Shown piece by piece: positions 1 through 5,875 of a stretch of DNA of 12,457 nucleotides (position 1 is the first letter of the stretch; each line of letters begins with the position of its first letter). The DNA is from Candidatus Dormiibacterota bacterium. GTDB lineage: Bacteria > Chloroflexota > Dormibacteria > Aeolococcales > Bog-877. A program made the position numbers and the translations under genes. Under the pieces are notes generated by a model that saw only the letters and a program-made list of their open reading frames with translations, was not told the DNA's origin and made no database searches. The stretch lies in NCBI GenBank assembly GCA_003135035.1, contig PLDE01000246.1:2619-15075 (forward strand), given 5' to 3'.

Positions 1-489
1 CCTGACCTCGTCGGCGACCATGAACCCACCCGCCTCCAGAGCGACGTTCCAGGTGAGCCCGAAGTCCTCCCGGCTCAGCTGCCCGATTGCCTCGAAGCCG
101 GCGACCCTGAATCCGTAGGGACTGGTCTGCATACCCAGGAACTCGACCTCGAGTTCGATGGGGCGGGTGGTGTCCTTGATGGTCAGCTCGCCCTGGACGA
201 GAAACTTGTTCTCCCCTCGGCTCTCGATCTTGCCACTCTTGTAGGTGATCAGCGGGAACTTCTCAACGTCGAAGAAGTCGGCCGACCGCAGATGAGTGTC
301 GCGTCTCTCCTCGCGAGTGTCCAGGCTGGCCGCCTGGATCTCAGCTGTGACCCAGCTCTTGGCCAGGTCTTCAGGATCCAGCTCGACCTCGGCTGTGAAT
401 TCATTGAAGTGGCCCCGGACCGTGCTCACCATCATGTGTCGGGTGGCAAATTCAATCGACGTATGAGCGGTGTCAACCTTCCAACTCAT
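1..489 (-). CDS. YceI family protein (3' end cut by window edge)
   Basis: The reading frame opens at an ATG (487-489) and stays open for 163 codons to the window edge, so the last roughly 15-25 residues are missing. The protein begins MSWKVDTAHTSIEFATRHM, a typical YceI start. It continues with a TREERRDTHLRSADFFDVEKF segment and LTIKDTTRPIELEVEF, followed by an FGLTWN motif near the end; these are hallmarks of the YceI lipocalin-like beta-barrel. The family binds polyisoprenoid or quinone-like lipids. No signal peptide is visible, so this is the cytoplasmic form common in actinobacteria. A strong ribosome binding site, GGAGGA, lies 7 nt before the ATG. The gene is divergent from a MarR regulator, with a palindrome between them, so control by that regulator is likely (inference). 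The family call is firm; the ligand is unknown. Confidence 0.93.
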   Translation of the reverse strand, partial: MSWKVDTAHTSIEFATRHMMVSTVRGHFNEFTAEVELDPEDLAKSWVTAEIQAASLDTREERRDTHLRSADFFDVEKFPLITYKSGKIESRGENKFLVQGELTIKDTTRPIELEVEFLGMQTSPYGFRVAGFEAIGQLSREDFGLTWNVALEAGGFMVADEVR

Positions 490-529
490 CTATTCTTCCT
501 CCACCGATTGCCTTCGAATGCGCGATAAT

Positions 530-543
530 TGCTTGTGCAAGCA
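530..543. promoter_or_regulatory. Candidate MarR operator in the yceI/marR divergent promoter region
   Basis: The palindrome TGCTTG-TG-CAAGCA has 6-bp arms and a 2-bp centre. It lies in an AT-rich stretch between the divergent yceI (ATG at 489) and marR starts. The plus strand shows a -10-like CATAAT at 542-547. On the minus strand a TTGTAT-like -35 and TTATCG-like -10 would flank the palindrome. The position and size suit a MarR dimer site. Binding is inferred. Confidence 0.5.
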
Positions 544-563
544 TAATACAAGGATCATTGATC

Positions 564-1103
564 GTGCAACTATCCGCTGATGAATCACCAGCCCCCCTTT
601 CCGAGGCTCAACTAGCCGCCTGGAGGGCCTTTCTCAAGGCGCACACCGTGATCACCAGAGCTCTCGAGCGGGAGCTGGTGGCGTCGCACCGGCTGCCGCT
701 GGCCGAGTTCGACGTATTGGTCCAGCTGGACGAGGCGGAAGGCGGTGCCCTGCGAATGGCTCAGCTGGCCGATCAAGTGCTGCTCAGCCGAAGTGGTCTG
801 ACCCGCTTGGTCGAGCGACTGGAACGAAGTGGTCTGGTACGCCGTCAGGCCTGTCCCAGCGACGCCCGGGGTTACTTTGCGGTGATCACCGAAGCGGGGG
901 TGGCTCGGCTCCATGACGCGGCTCCCAGCCACCTCGGTTCGGTGAGTTCCCACTTTGCAAAGCCGCTCCGTGACGACCAGGTTGAGACCCTCCGGGTTGC
1001 CATGGAGGAGCTGGTCTCGGCGATTCCGCCCGCCTGCGCCTCGGCGTTGCCAGATCCGGATCTTGAAGACGCTCCAGCTGCTAGCGCAAACTTAGCCCGA
1101 TGA
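564..1103 (+). CDS. MarR family transcriptional regulator
   Basis: This is a winged-helix regulator of the MarR family, about 179 residues. The long first helix (SEAQLAAWRAFLKAHTVITR) and the helix holding LPLAEFDVLVQLDEAEGG are typical. The recognition helix lies in MAQLADQVLLSRSGLTRLVE, and the wing carries the DARGYFAVITEAG motif (D-x-R-G plus LT-x-x-G-like). The C-terminal helix dimerises. The start is ambiguous: the only Shine-Dalgarno-like stretch, AAGGA (550-554), is 9 nt from GTG 564 but only 3 nt from TTG 558, so GTG is preferred. Its stop overlaps the next start by ATGA, implying translational coupling. It probably represses itself and the divergent yceI through the palindrome at 530-543. 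No redox Cys switch is seen in the DNA-binding core. The ligand is unknown. Confidence 0.92.
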   Translation: MQLSADESPAPLSEAQLAAWRAFLKAHTVITRALERELVASHRLPLAEFDVLVQLDEAEGGALRMAQLADQVLLSRSGLTRLVERLERSGLVRRQACPSDARGYFAVITEAGVARLHDAAPSHLGSVSSHFAKPLRDDQVETLRVAMEELVSAIPPACASALPDPDLEDAPAASANLAR

Positions 1104-1831
1104 GCCAAGACGACCAGACCCGCTGCCCCTTTCCCCAGCCTCAGGTGAAGGCAGAGGAGACAGCCCCGGGGGGCGCCCCCGGATGTCCGGTGCCGGCGTC
1201 CGACCACGCCGCCGAGGTGAAGTGGGACGTCGAGGCCCACGTGGAGGCCATGCGCAAGGCCCGCTCCGCCGCCGGCACCAGTCACGTGTCCCCGGACAAG
1301 GCGGAGCAGATGGCCCACAACGTGCTCGAGCTACGGGCGACGCGACGAGGACTCGACGAGATCAACTCCAAGTTCCTCGACAGCCTCGGCAAGAAGCTGG
1401 GCTACGGCCACCCCCTGAGCGACCGCGCCGGCCTTCCCGACTTCACCTGGACCGAGGAGGCCGAGAACCGGCTCATGGAGGTCCCCGAGTTCTGTCGGGA
1501 GCTGACCCGCTGGCGGGTCGAGTTCACCGCTCTGAAGCGGGACCTGGGCACCACCATCACCCCGGCCATCATGGACGTGAAGTTCGAGATGTGGGGAGAG
1601 GTCTCCCACGCCATCGAAGAGCGCCACCAGGATGGGATGACCTGGACCGATTCCGCCCGGGAACGCTTCGAGCGCGTGCCTGACTTCGTCCGTGGTCAGG
1701 TGCTGGAGGCGGTCGAGGGCAACGCCCGCACCATGGGGGCGACGGTGGTAGACGACACCGTCGTAGACCGAGTGATCGAGCGCTGGGCTACTAGCGGTGA
1801 CTTCCATGAGGGCATCTACGGCTTCCGCTGA
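1100..1831 (+). CDS. Protein with two tandem PCP_red-type domains
   Basis: This 243-residue soluble protein starts in an ATGA overlap with the MarR gene, so the two form an operon. Two related copies of about 48 residues are visible. Copy 1 runs from W117 to W165 (TEEAENRLMEVPEFCREL) and copy 2 from W182 to W229 (TDSARERFERVPDFVRGQ). Both follow the pattern W-T-x-x-A-x-x-R-[LF]-x-x-VP-[ED]-F, characteristic of the PCP_red domain found at the C terminus of the dark protochlorophyllide reductase B subunit and in small proteins of non-phototrophs. The N terminus is a Pro-rich tail with Cys9 and Cys29, followed by an unrecognised helical region (residues about 40-110). No nitrogenase-like domain or other chlorophyll gene is present, so a role in chlorophyll synthesis is not supported. 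The function is unknown; a redox or cofactor-related role is only a guess. Confidence 0.8.
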   Translation: MSQDDQTRCPFPQPQVKAEETAPGGAPGCPVPASDHAAEVKWDVEAHVEAMRKARSAAGTSHVSPDKAEQMAHNVLELRATRRGLDEINSKFLDSLGKKLGYGHPLSDRAGLPDFTWTEEAENRLMEVPEFCRELTRWRVEFTALKRDLGTTITPAIMDVKFEMWGEVSHAIEERHQDGMTWTDSARERFERVPDFVRGQVLEAVEGNARTMGATVVDDTVVDRVIERWATSGDFHEGIYGFR

Positions 1832-1850
1832 GTGAGACCCCTGGTTCGGT

Positions 1851-2216
1851 TCAGGCGCCGAGCCGCGCCTTGGCCTGCTCCAGATCAACGTCTCCCCGGG
1901 CCAAGGCCTGCAGTACTCCGAGTTGGGACTCCGATTGGCCTTCCTTCGCGTCGACGCCGAGTCGGCCCAGAACAGAGTCCATCCGGGCGCGCACGGTGGG
2001 ATAGCTGAGTCCCAGCTGCCGCTCCATCGCCTTGAGGTTCCCCCGCGAGCCCAAGAAGAGCTTGAGCAGTTGGCGATCCGCGCTCGAAAGCGCGCAGAAC
2101 TCACAGGTCTCGAAGTCACCCGATAGCTCGGTACCGCAGCCCTGGCAAGCCAGCCGGGTGAGATGCAACTGCTCGCCGCAAACGGGGCAGCTGCGGGGGG
2201 CGTGGTTGGCCGTCAA
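1851..2216 (-). CDS. DUF2089 family zinc-ribbon/HTH regulator
   Basis: The protein of about 121 residues starts at TTG (2214-2216), which overlaps the stop of the upstream DUF4097 gene as TTGA; GGAAGAGG lies just upstream. The N terminus carries three CxxC pairs (CPVCGEQL, CQGCGTEL, CEFCALSS), a zinc ribbon. It is followed by LLKLFLGSRGNLKAMERQLG and LSYPTVRARMDSVLGRLG, a helix-turn-helix of the DUF2089 type, and a short C-terminal helix (LARGDVDLEQAKARLGA). DUF2089 proteins are usually paired with SHOCT/DUF4097 proteins in envelope-response operons, and the same pairing is seen here. An open frame upstream of the TTG lies inside the neighbour and is not family-like. It could bind the palindrome before the operon (inference). 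It converges on the PCP_red gene with a 19-bp gap. Confidence 0.88.
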   Translation of the reverse strand: MTANHAPRSCPVCGEQLHLTRLACQGCGTELSGDFETCEFCALSSADRQLLKLFLGSRGNLKAMERQLGLSYPTVRARMDSVLGRLGVDAKEGQSESQLGVLQALARGDVDLEQAKARLGA

Positions 2217-3004
2217 CCGCCGACCTCTTCCACCCAGACGGCTCCGGTCGTGGTCTCGACATCGAGGCGGCCCAGACCACTCCCGATGGTGGCATCGCGC
2301 TGCTCTCCACCCATCGTCCACCCCTCAGTCAGGCTGGCTGATTCCCCGGGCAGGGAGATGCGACCGAGTGTGCTCCGCGCTTGCACCTTGACGCTCGACC
2401 CAGCCTCCAGGCCAATCTTGACAGTGCCGGCTTCGCAACGGACCTGGGAGTTGCCGTCCTTGAGTACGCCGGTGGCGGAGACGGTTCCCCAGGTGACCTT
2501 GAGATCGAAGGGACTGGCGAAGTCCTCGAGCTTGGCGCTGCCCGCCTGGATGTCAGCCTTGATCGGACCCTTGACGCCCTTGACCGAGAGCAGGCCAGCG
2601 GACATCTCTACCTCCAGAGCGAGGTCGGGATTCATCCTGACCTGGATCGGCCGCAGCGACCGTTCTGGGTGACTGCCGCTGAAGTTCGGTATCCCCACCC
2701 GGCCGGGCCAGCGGAAGGCAAAGCCGGAGTCGTCATCGCCCCCGGTGGTGGTCCGAATCACCAGCGTGTCACCTTCCCGGTGAACTTCGTGGAGCCCACT
2801 AACCACTGCTTCCCGAACCTCCCCATCCCCGGTGATTCGTAGGGGATGGAGGGCACCCACCACTCGAACCTTGCGAATGGGTGCTTCGCTTAGCGCCACC
2901 TGGCCCCGGTGGAGCGCCTCGATCTGGGCGCTGCCATCCTCAGGGGAGAGCGCGCCAGCCGCTACCTTGCGGAGGATATCTTGGAGAGATTGGTCATCAT
3001 TCAT
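2213..3004 (-). CDS. DUF4097-type beta-repeat protein with SHOCT-like N terminus
   Basis: The N-terminal 30 residues (LQDILRKVAAGALSPEDGSA) match the short SHOCT-like helical hairpin found at the start of YvlB/LiaX-type proteins. The remainder, from about residue 100, is a repetitive beta-strand region with alternating S/G/T-rich turns (AGLLSVKGVKGPIKADIQAG, GTVSATGVLKDGNSQVRCEAG, GRLDVETTTGAVWVEE). That is the DUF4097 right-handed beta fold. There is no signal peptide or membrane segment, so it is probably cytoplasmic or released. Relatives are linked to cell-envelope stress in Firmicutes; a similar role here is inferred. It is the first gene of an operon with the DUF2089 regulator. The ATG has no good ribosome binding site, but TATAAA lies exactly 6 nt upstream, suggesting a leaderless mRNA. 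Confidence 0.85.
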   Translation of the reverse strand: MNDDQSLQDILRKVAAGALSPEDGSAQIEALHRGQVALSEAPIRKVRVVGALHPLRITGDGEVREAVVSGLHEVHREGDTLVIRTTTGGDDDSGFAFRWPGRVGIPNFSGSHPERSLRPIQVRMNPDLALEVEMSAGLLSVKGVKGPIKADIQAGSAKLEDFASPFDLKVTWGTVSATGVLKDGNSQVRCEAGTVKIGLEAGSSVKVQARSTLGRISLPGESASLTEGWTMGGEQRDATIGSGLGRLDVETTTGAVWVEEVGG

Positions 3005-3022
3005 AAGAGATTTATAACTCTT
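3005..3022 (-). promoter_or_regulatory. Palindromic -10 region / candidate operator of the DUF4097-DUF2089 operon
   Basis: On the plus strand this reads AAGAGATTTATAACTCTT, an imperfect 18-bp palindrome with 5-bp perfect outer arms (AAGAG/CTCTT). Read on the minus strand it contains TATAAA (3011-3016), 6 nt before the ATG at 3004, fitting a leaderless -10. It sits in an AT-rich island (about 3001-3055) that stands out from the GC-rich surroundings and also precedes the plus-strand gene. A regulator bound here would block the polymerase. Confidence 0.5.
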
Positions 3023-3102
3023 CTTTGCTATTCCTAAAAGGTTTGAAGTAAATCTACGAGCCCGATGTCGTGGTTCTCCGCCAGGTCGAAGGGCGCGCTA
3101 CG

Positions 3103-3501
3103 ATGCGCCGGATGGTGAAGGATCGGAACTGGAAGATCCCCGAGCAGCAGGTTCCTCCGCTGCCCCCGCCGCCCCGGGTGACCCGGACTGAGAGGGTGAC
3201 CTGGCTGGTCTACGGCCTGGTCGCGATTCTGCTGATCGTGATCCCGCTGGCCACGCACTCGTTCAGCCTTCCCGATCTGGCGGCCTGGGTGCTCCTGATC
3301 GGTACTGTGGTGTTAGCGACGATGTGGCAGCGGCAGGGCACCCTGCACGGCCCGGAGTGGCTTCGACCCGATGATTACGAGGCCTTTCTCAAGGCGATCC
3401 AGCGGATGCCCGACCCGAGTCAGGACGAGCCCGCTCCACCCAGACAGATCGAGCGGCTCTCAGGCCCAGGGCCGTCTGGCGCCCCCCCACGACCACAGTG
3501 A
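3103..3501 (+). CDS. Small two-TM membrane protein, hypothetical
   Basis: From the ATG at 3103 the protein is 132 residues. A basic N terminus (MRRMVKDRNWKIPEQQ) leads into a Pro-rich stretch (VPPLPPPPRV). Two hydrophobic helices follow: WLVYGLVAILLIVIPLA (about residues 34-51) and LAAWVLLIGTVVLATMW (about 59-76). The tail is hydrophilic and Pro-rich. Both ends should face the cytoplasm, given the Arg-rich flanks. The start was chosen because GAAGGG lies 9 nt upstream; an in-frame GTG at 3070 would add 11 residues but lacks a ribosome binding site. The last 113 bp overlap the convergent DtxR-like gene. I do not recognise the family. It is divergent from the DUF4097 operon and may share its AT-rich promoter region. 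Confidence 0.72.
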   Translation: MRRMVKDRNWKIPEQQVPPLPPPPRVTRTERVTWLVYGLVAILLIVIPLATHSFSLPDLAAWVLLIGTVVLATMWQRQGTLHGPEWLRPDDYEAFLKAIQRMPDPSQDEPAPPRQIERLSGPGPSGAPPRPQ

Positions 3502-4114
3502 GCGCCTCAGCCCCAACCTCACGGCGCACCTCTACCTGAACCCCTGGCTTCAGGCCCTCGGCCTGGAGGAGACGGAGTAACTGGGGAGCCTCGTGCTCGG
3601 CCACCTCAGAGATGCGCGAGATGACGGCCGGCGAGCCCGGCTCCAGGTCGAAGAGGCTGACCAAGGCCCGGCCCCGACTCCCGGCTCCGGGAATCTCGTT
3701 GCCGTGCGGGCAGGTGGTGGGCCGACCCAGACCCTCGAAGATGCGTTCCAGGACGAGATCGGAGAAGAAGTGGGACATCCGGCCCGCCTCCTCGTCCGCC
3801 GTGGCCCAGTCCAGACCCAGGGCATCGGTCAGCCAGCGCTCGACCACCCGGTGCCGGCGCACTACCTGGGAAGCCTGCTGCTCCCCGGGTCCGGTCAGGC
3901 GCAGGCTGCGGTCGGAATTGAACTCGACCAGGCCCTGTTCGTGGAGCCGCTGCATGACCCCAGTGACGGTAGGAGCGCTGACCCCGAGCCACTCGGCGAT
4001 CCGGGAGGGGCGCACGGTTTCGCCTTCGTGGGCGATGTAGTAGGTCGCCTCCAAGTAGCGAGCGGCGGTGGACGAGAGGTTGGGTCCTGAGAAGGCTTTA
4101 CTCAGGTCGGGCAC
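3389..4114 (-). CDS. DtxR/MntR-like regulator with altered metal site
   Basis: The 241-residue protein has the full DtxR layout. A winged HTH spans about residues 12-75 (LSSTAARYLEATYYIAHEG, then SRIAEWLGVSAPTVTGVMQR). The dimerisation/metal domain spans about 80-145 and holds the family signature CPHGNEIPG, and a FeoA/SH3-like C terminus spans about 150-228. Aligned by eye to DtxR, ancillary-site ligands are kept (H88, E92, E170) and H115 matches H106. The primary-site positions M10, C102 and E105 are R19, G111 and S114, and H98 is D107. The regulator may therefore sense metal differently or not at all. The GTG start at 4114 is fixed by an in-frame TGA 6 nt upstream. The gene is divergent from the diiron protein, a likely target. 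Its end overlaps the convergent two-TM gene. Confidence 0.9.
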   Translation of the reverse strand: MPDLSKAFSGPNLSSTAARYLEATYYIAHEGETVRPSRIAEWLGVSAPTVTGVMQRLHEQGLVEFNSDRSLRLTGPGEQQASQVVRRHRVVERWLTDALGLDWATADEEAGRMSHFFSDLVLERIFEGLGRPTTCPHGNEIPGAGSRGRALVSLFDLEPGSPAVISRISEVAEHEAPQLLRLLQAEGLKPGVQVEVRREVGAEALTVVVGGRQTALGLRAARSVWVERARPDSGRASAGSP

Positions 4115-4120
4115 GGCTCA

Positions 4121-4148
4121 GCCTGGGGTACAGCCGGCGAGCCTGGGG
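4121..4148. repeat. Direct repeat GCCTGGGG, 20-bp period, in the dtxR/diiron intergenic region
   Basis: GCCTGGGG occurs at 4121-4128 and again at 4141-4148, exactly 20 bp apart (about two helical turns), just upstream of the DtxR-like start at 4114. It could be a regulatory site, but in GC-rich DNA it may be chance. No DtxR-type palindromic box is evident. Confidence 0.3.
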
Positions 4149-4264
4149 CCGCTGAGCTCATGGGGTCATCCTAATCGGGCAACGTCGCCCCACTGGGATC
4201 AGGGAAGGTGCCGGACCGGGGGCCGCCGTAGGATGGTCTCCGTTCACAGTCACGGGAGATACCC

Positions 4265-5302
4265 ATGAGTTCGGTTCACAACAATCACGAGGACATCGTT
4301 CTCGACTTCCTGGGGTTGCCCCCTGAGATCGAGCCGGGCAACATCTTCCCGATTGAGTGGCACGAGGAGACGCCTCAGCTCACCGACATCTACGAGAAGG
4401 CCAAGCGCGACGCCTGGAATCCCTCCCATCTGCCCTGGAACGAACTAGACCCCGGCGAGTGGAACGAGGAAGAGCGGCTGGGAATGATGTACTGGTTCGG
4501 GGTCCTGGCCAATTTCGACGCCTCCGGGCCCGCCGTGTTCGCCAAGGCCATGGTGCGCAGCTACGAGCTCCACGAGGAAGACCCGGTCCGGCGCTGCCTC
4601 TTCTCGGTGGTGCGCGACGAGCAGAACCACGAAGAGGTCTGTGGCCGAATGATCCAGACTCTGCGCGAGGATGGACCCATCGGCTTCCAGCCCAAGACCG
4701 AGCTCGATCGCCTGGCGGTGCGCAACCTCAAGTGGCTCTATTACAACGGCGCCCGCTACTGGAACGGCTACAGCAAGGCGCTCTACAAGTACCCGCTGGC
4801 GATTCTCTTCTCCTCCTTTCTAATGGGCGAGGTGGCGTCCTCGACCCTCTTCCACCACATGTTCAAGCACTCCACCCATCCCGTCTTTCAGCAGGCTTTC
4901 CGCAACATCGGCAAAGACGAGGCGCGCCACCAAGCCATCTGCATGCGCATGCTGGAGAACCACTTCCAGACCATCAACGACGAGGAGAAGCAGATGGTGA
5001 CTCGCCAGTTGCGGGCGGGATTCGTCTTCCTCTCCATGATTCTCTTTGAGCCACCCGATCAGTTCTGGATCATTCCTCCCGACTTCGCCGACGTACACCA
5101 CAAGATGGAGGACATCGCCCGTAGCGCCGGCTTGGGCGTGGCCACGCTGGAGCAGAAAACGGAGAACTGGCGCCAGGCGATGCTGAAGATGAAGACGATC
5201 GTGGAGAAGCATGGGATCGCCTTCCCGGCGATGCCCGAGGTCGGCATCAGCGGTGAAGAAGTGGCCAACTTTTCAGAAGAGGATCTGATTCCCGTCTTCT
5301 GA
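4265..5302 (+). CDS. Ferritin/R2-like diiron oxidoreductase
   Basis: The 345-residue soluble protein shows a complete diiron-carboxylate four-helix pattern. D85 (NFDASGPA) lies in helix 1, E119-x-x-H122 (RDEQNHEE) in helix 2, E189 (MGEVASS) in helix 3 and E219-x-x-H222 (KDEARHQ) in helix 4. Spacings of 34 and 30 residues and an Asp as first ligand resemble class I ribonucleotide reductase R2 and R2-like oxidases. The W-N-P/W-N-E region (about 51-60) is also seen in desaturase-like members. The missing C-terminal radical-transfer signature and the context argue against a true NrdB. Substrate unknown: hydroxylation, N-oxygenation or desaturation are all possible. The ATG has GGGAGA 5-6 nt upstream and a TAGGAT -10-like box at 4229-4234. 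The adjacent, divergent DtxR-like regulator fits an iron or manganese enzyme. Confidence 0.85.
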   Translation: MSSVHNNHEDIVLDFLGLPPEIEPGNIFPIEWHEETPQLTDIYEKAKRDAWNPSHLPWNELDPGEWNEEERLGMMYWFGVLANFDASGPAVFAKAMVRSYELHEEDPVRRCLFSVVRDEQNHEEVCGRMIQTLREDGPIGFQPKTELDRLAVRNLKWLYYNGARYWNGYSKALYKYPLAILFSSFLMGEVASSTLFHHMFKHSTHPVFQQAFRNIGKDEARHQAICMRMLENHFQTINDEEKQMVTRQLRAGFVFLSMILFEPPDQFWIIPPDFADVHHKMEDIARSAGLGVATLEQKTENWRQAMLKMKTIVEKHGIAFPAMPEVGISGEEVANFSEEDLIPVF

Positions 5303-5303
5303 A

Positions 5304-5786
5304 CTAGATCGTCTCCCGTTTGACCCGCTGCAGCAGCGATTCGACATGGGTGGTTACCCTCTCGGGACCGACCGCGATGCCGGTTTCATTGCGCAGTTGG
5401 TCACCGCGAAGTTCCAGCCGACGCTGTACCTGTCGCAACCGAAGCGCCGTGGGAGAACTGCCGAGCAGGTGCGGCTGGAGGGCGATGACACCGTTGTGCA
5501 GCCGACCGGTGTGGATTTCGACATACCCGCCTGGAATCGCCAGGATCAGCTCCACACCTTGAGCCGGGAGGAGCCGGAAGAAGCCAACTTCGGAGTGGGT
5601 CAAATCTCCCGACAAGGCGTCGGTGGCATGTTGACTGAAGCGCAACAGGGGGAGGTCAGCAACCGCTTCGATGGTCACGGTCTCATGGAATCGAAAGGCT
5701 GGCTCAGCGGTCCAGAGACCGCGTCCCTCACCCTCCCAGCGGCCCAGCCAGGGCGCGAAGGGTTTCTGAAGCTCAGTCGCGGCCAC
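5304..5786 (-). CDS. Nitrobindin-like heme protein (FABP/THAP4-like domain)
   Basis: This 160-residue beta-barrel protein has the nitrobindin signature LGRWEGEGRG (about residues 14-23), corresponding to GxWxGxG. It ends with THVESLLQRVKR, where His147 matches the proximal heme ligand near the C terminus of bacterial nitrobindins. The family binds ferric heme b and acts on nitric oxide or peroxynitrite in studied cases; here that is inferred from family membership. The length matches actinobacterial members (about 160-165). The GTG start has no Shine-Dalgarno but follows an excellent promoter with -10 at 6 nt, so a leaderless mRNA is likely. The gene is divergent from the MpaB/DUF2236 gene and converges on the diiron gene with a 1-bp gap between stops. 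Confidence 0.88.
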   Translation of the reverse strand: MAATELQKPFAPWLGRWEGEGRGLWTAEPAFRFHETVTIEAVADLPLLRFSQHATDALSGDLTHSEVGFFRLLPAQGVELILAIPGGYVEIHTGRLHNGVIALQPHLLGSSPTALRLRQVQRRLELRGDQLRNETGIAVGPERVTTHVESLLQRVKRETI

Positions 5787-5821
5787 CGCCGGAACATAGA
5801 GGTTCCCCGGGCCGACGTCAA
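5787..5821 (-). promoter_or_regulatory. Leaderless-type promoter of the nitrobindin gene
   Basis: On the minus strand, TTGACG (5816-5821), a 17-nt spacer, TATGTT (5793-5798) and 6 nt (CCGGCG) lead directly to the GTG start at 5786. This gives 5 of 6 matches to the -35 consensus with ideal spacing, and transcription starting at or next to the start codon. It is the clearest promoter in the window. Confidence 0.7.
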
Positions 5822-5863
5822 TCGGGCGCGATCTCGGCTGGCAGATCCGCCTCGAAGGCCCGG

Positions 5864-5869
5864 TACCCT
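5864..5869 (+). promoter_or_regulatory. -10 box (leaderless) of the MpaB-like gene
   Basis: TACCCT ends 6 nt before the GTG start at 5876. No Shine-Dalgarno is present and no clear -35 is seen, so the assignment rests on the spacing matching the other leaderless candidates in this window. Confidence 0.4.
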
Positions 5870-5875
5870 AATGAA

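Noticed and set aside
1100..1831. A chlorophyll-synthesis role for the PCP_red protein
   Set aside because: No nitrogenase-like subunits or other pigment genes are present; the domain alone does not show phototrophy.
2217..2321. Upstream extension of the DUF2089 frame (MDDGWRAARCHH...)
   Set aside because: It lies inside the DUF4097 gene and is basic, unrelated sequence; the TTGA junction gives a family-length protein.
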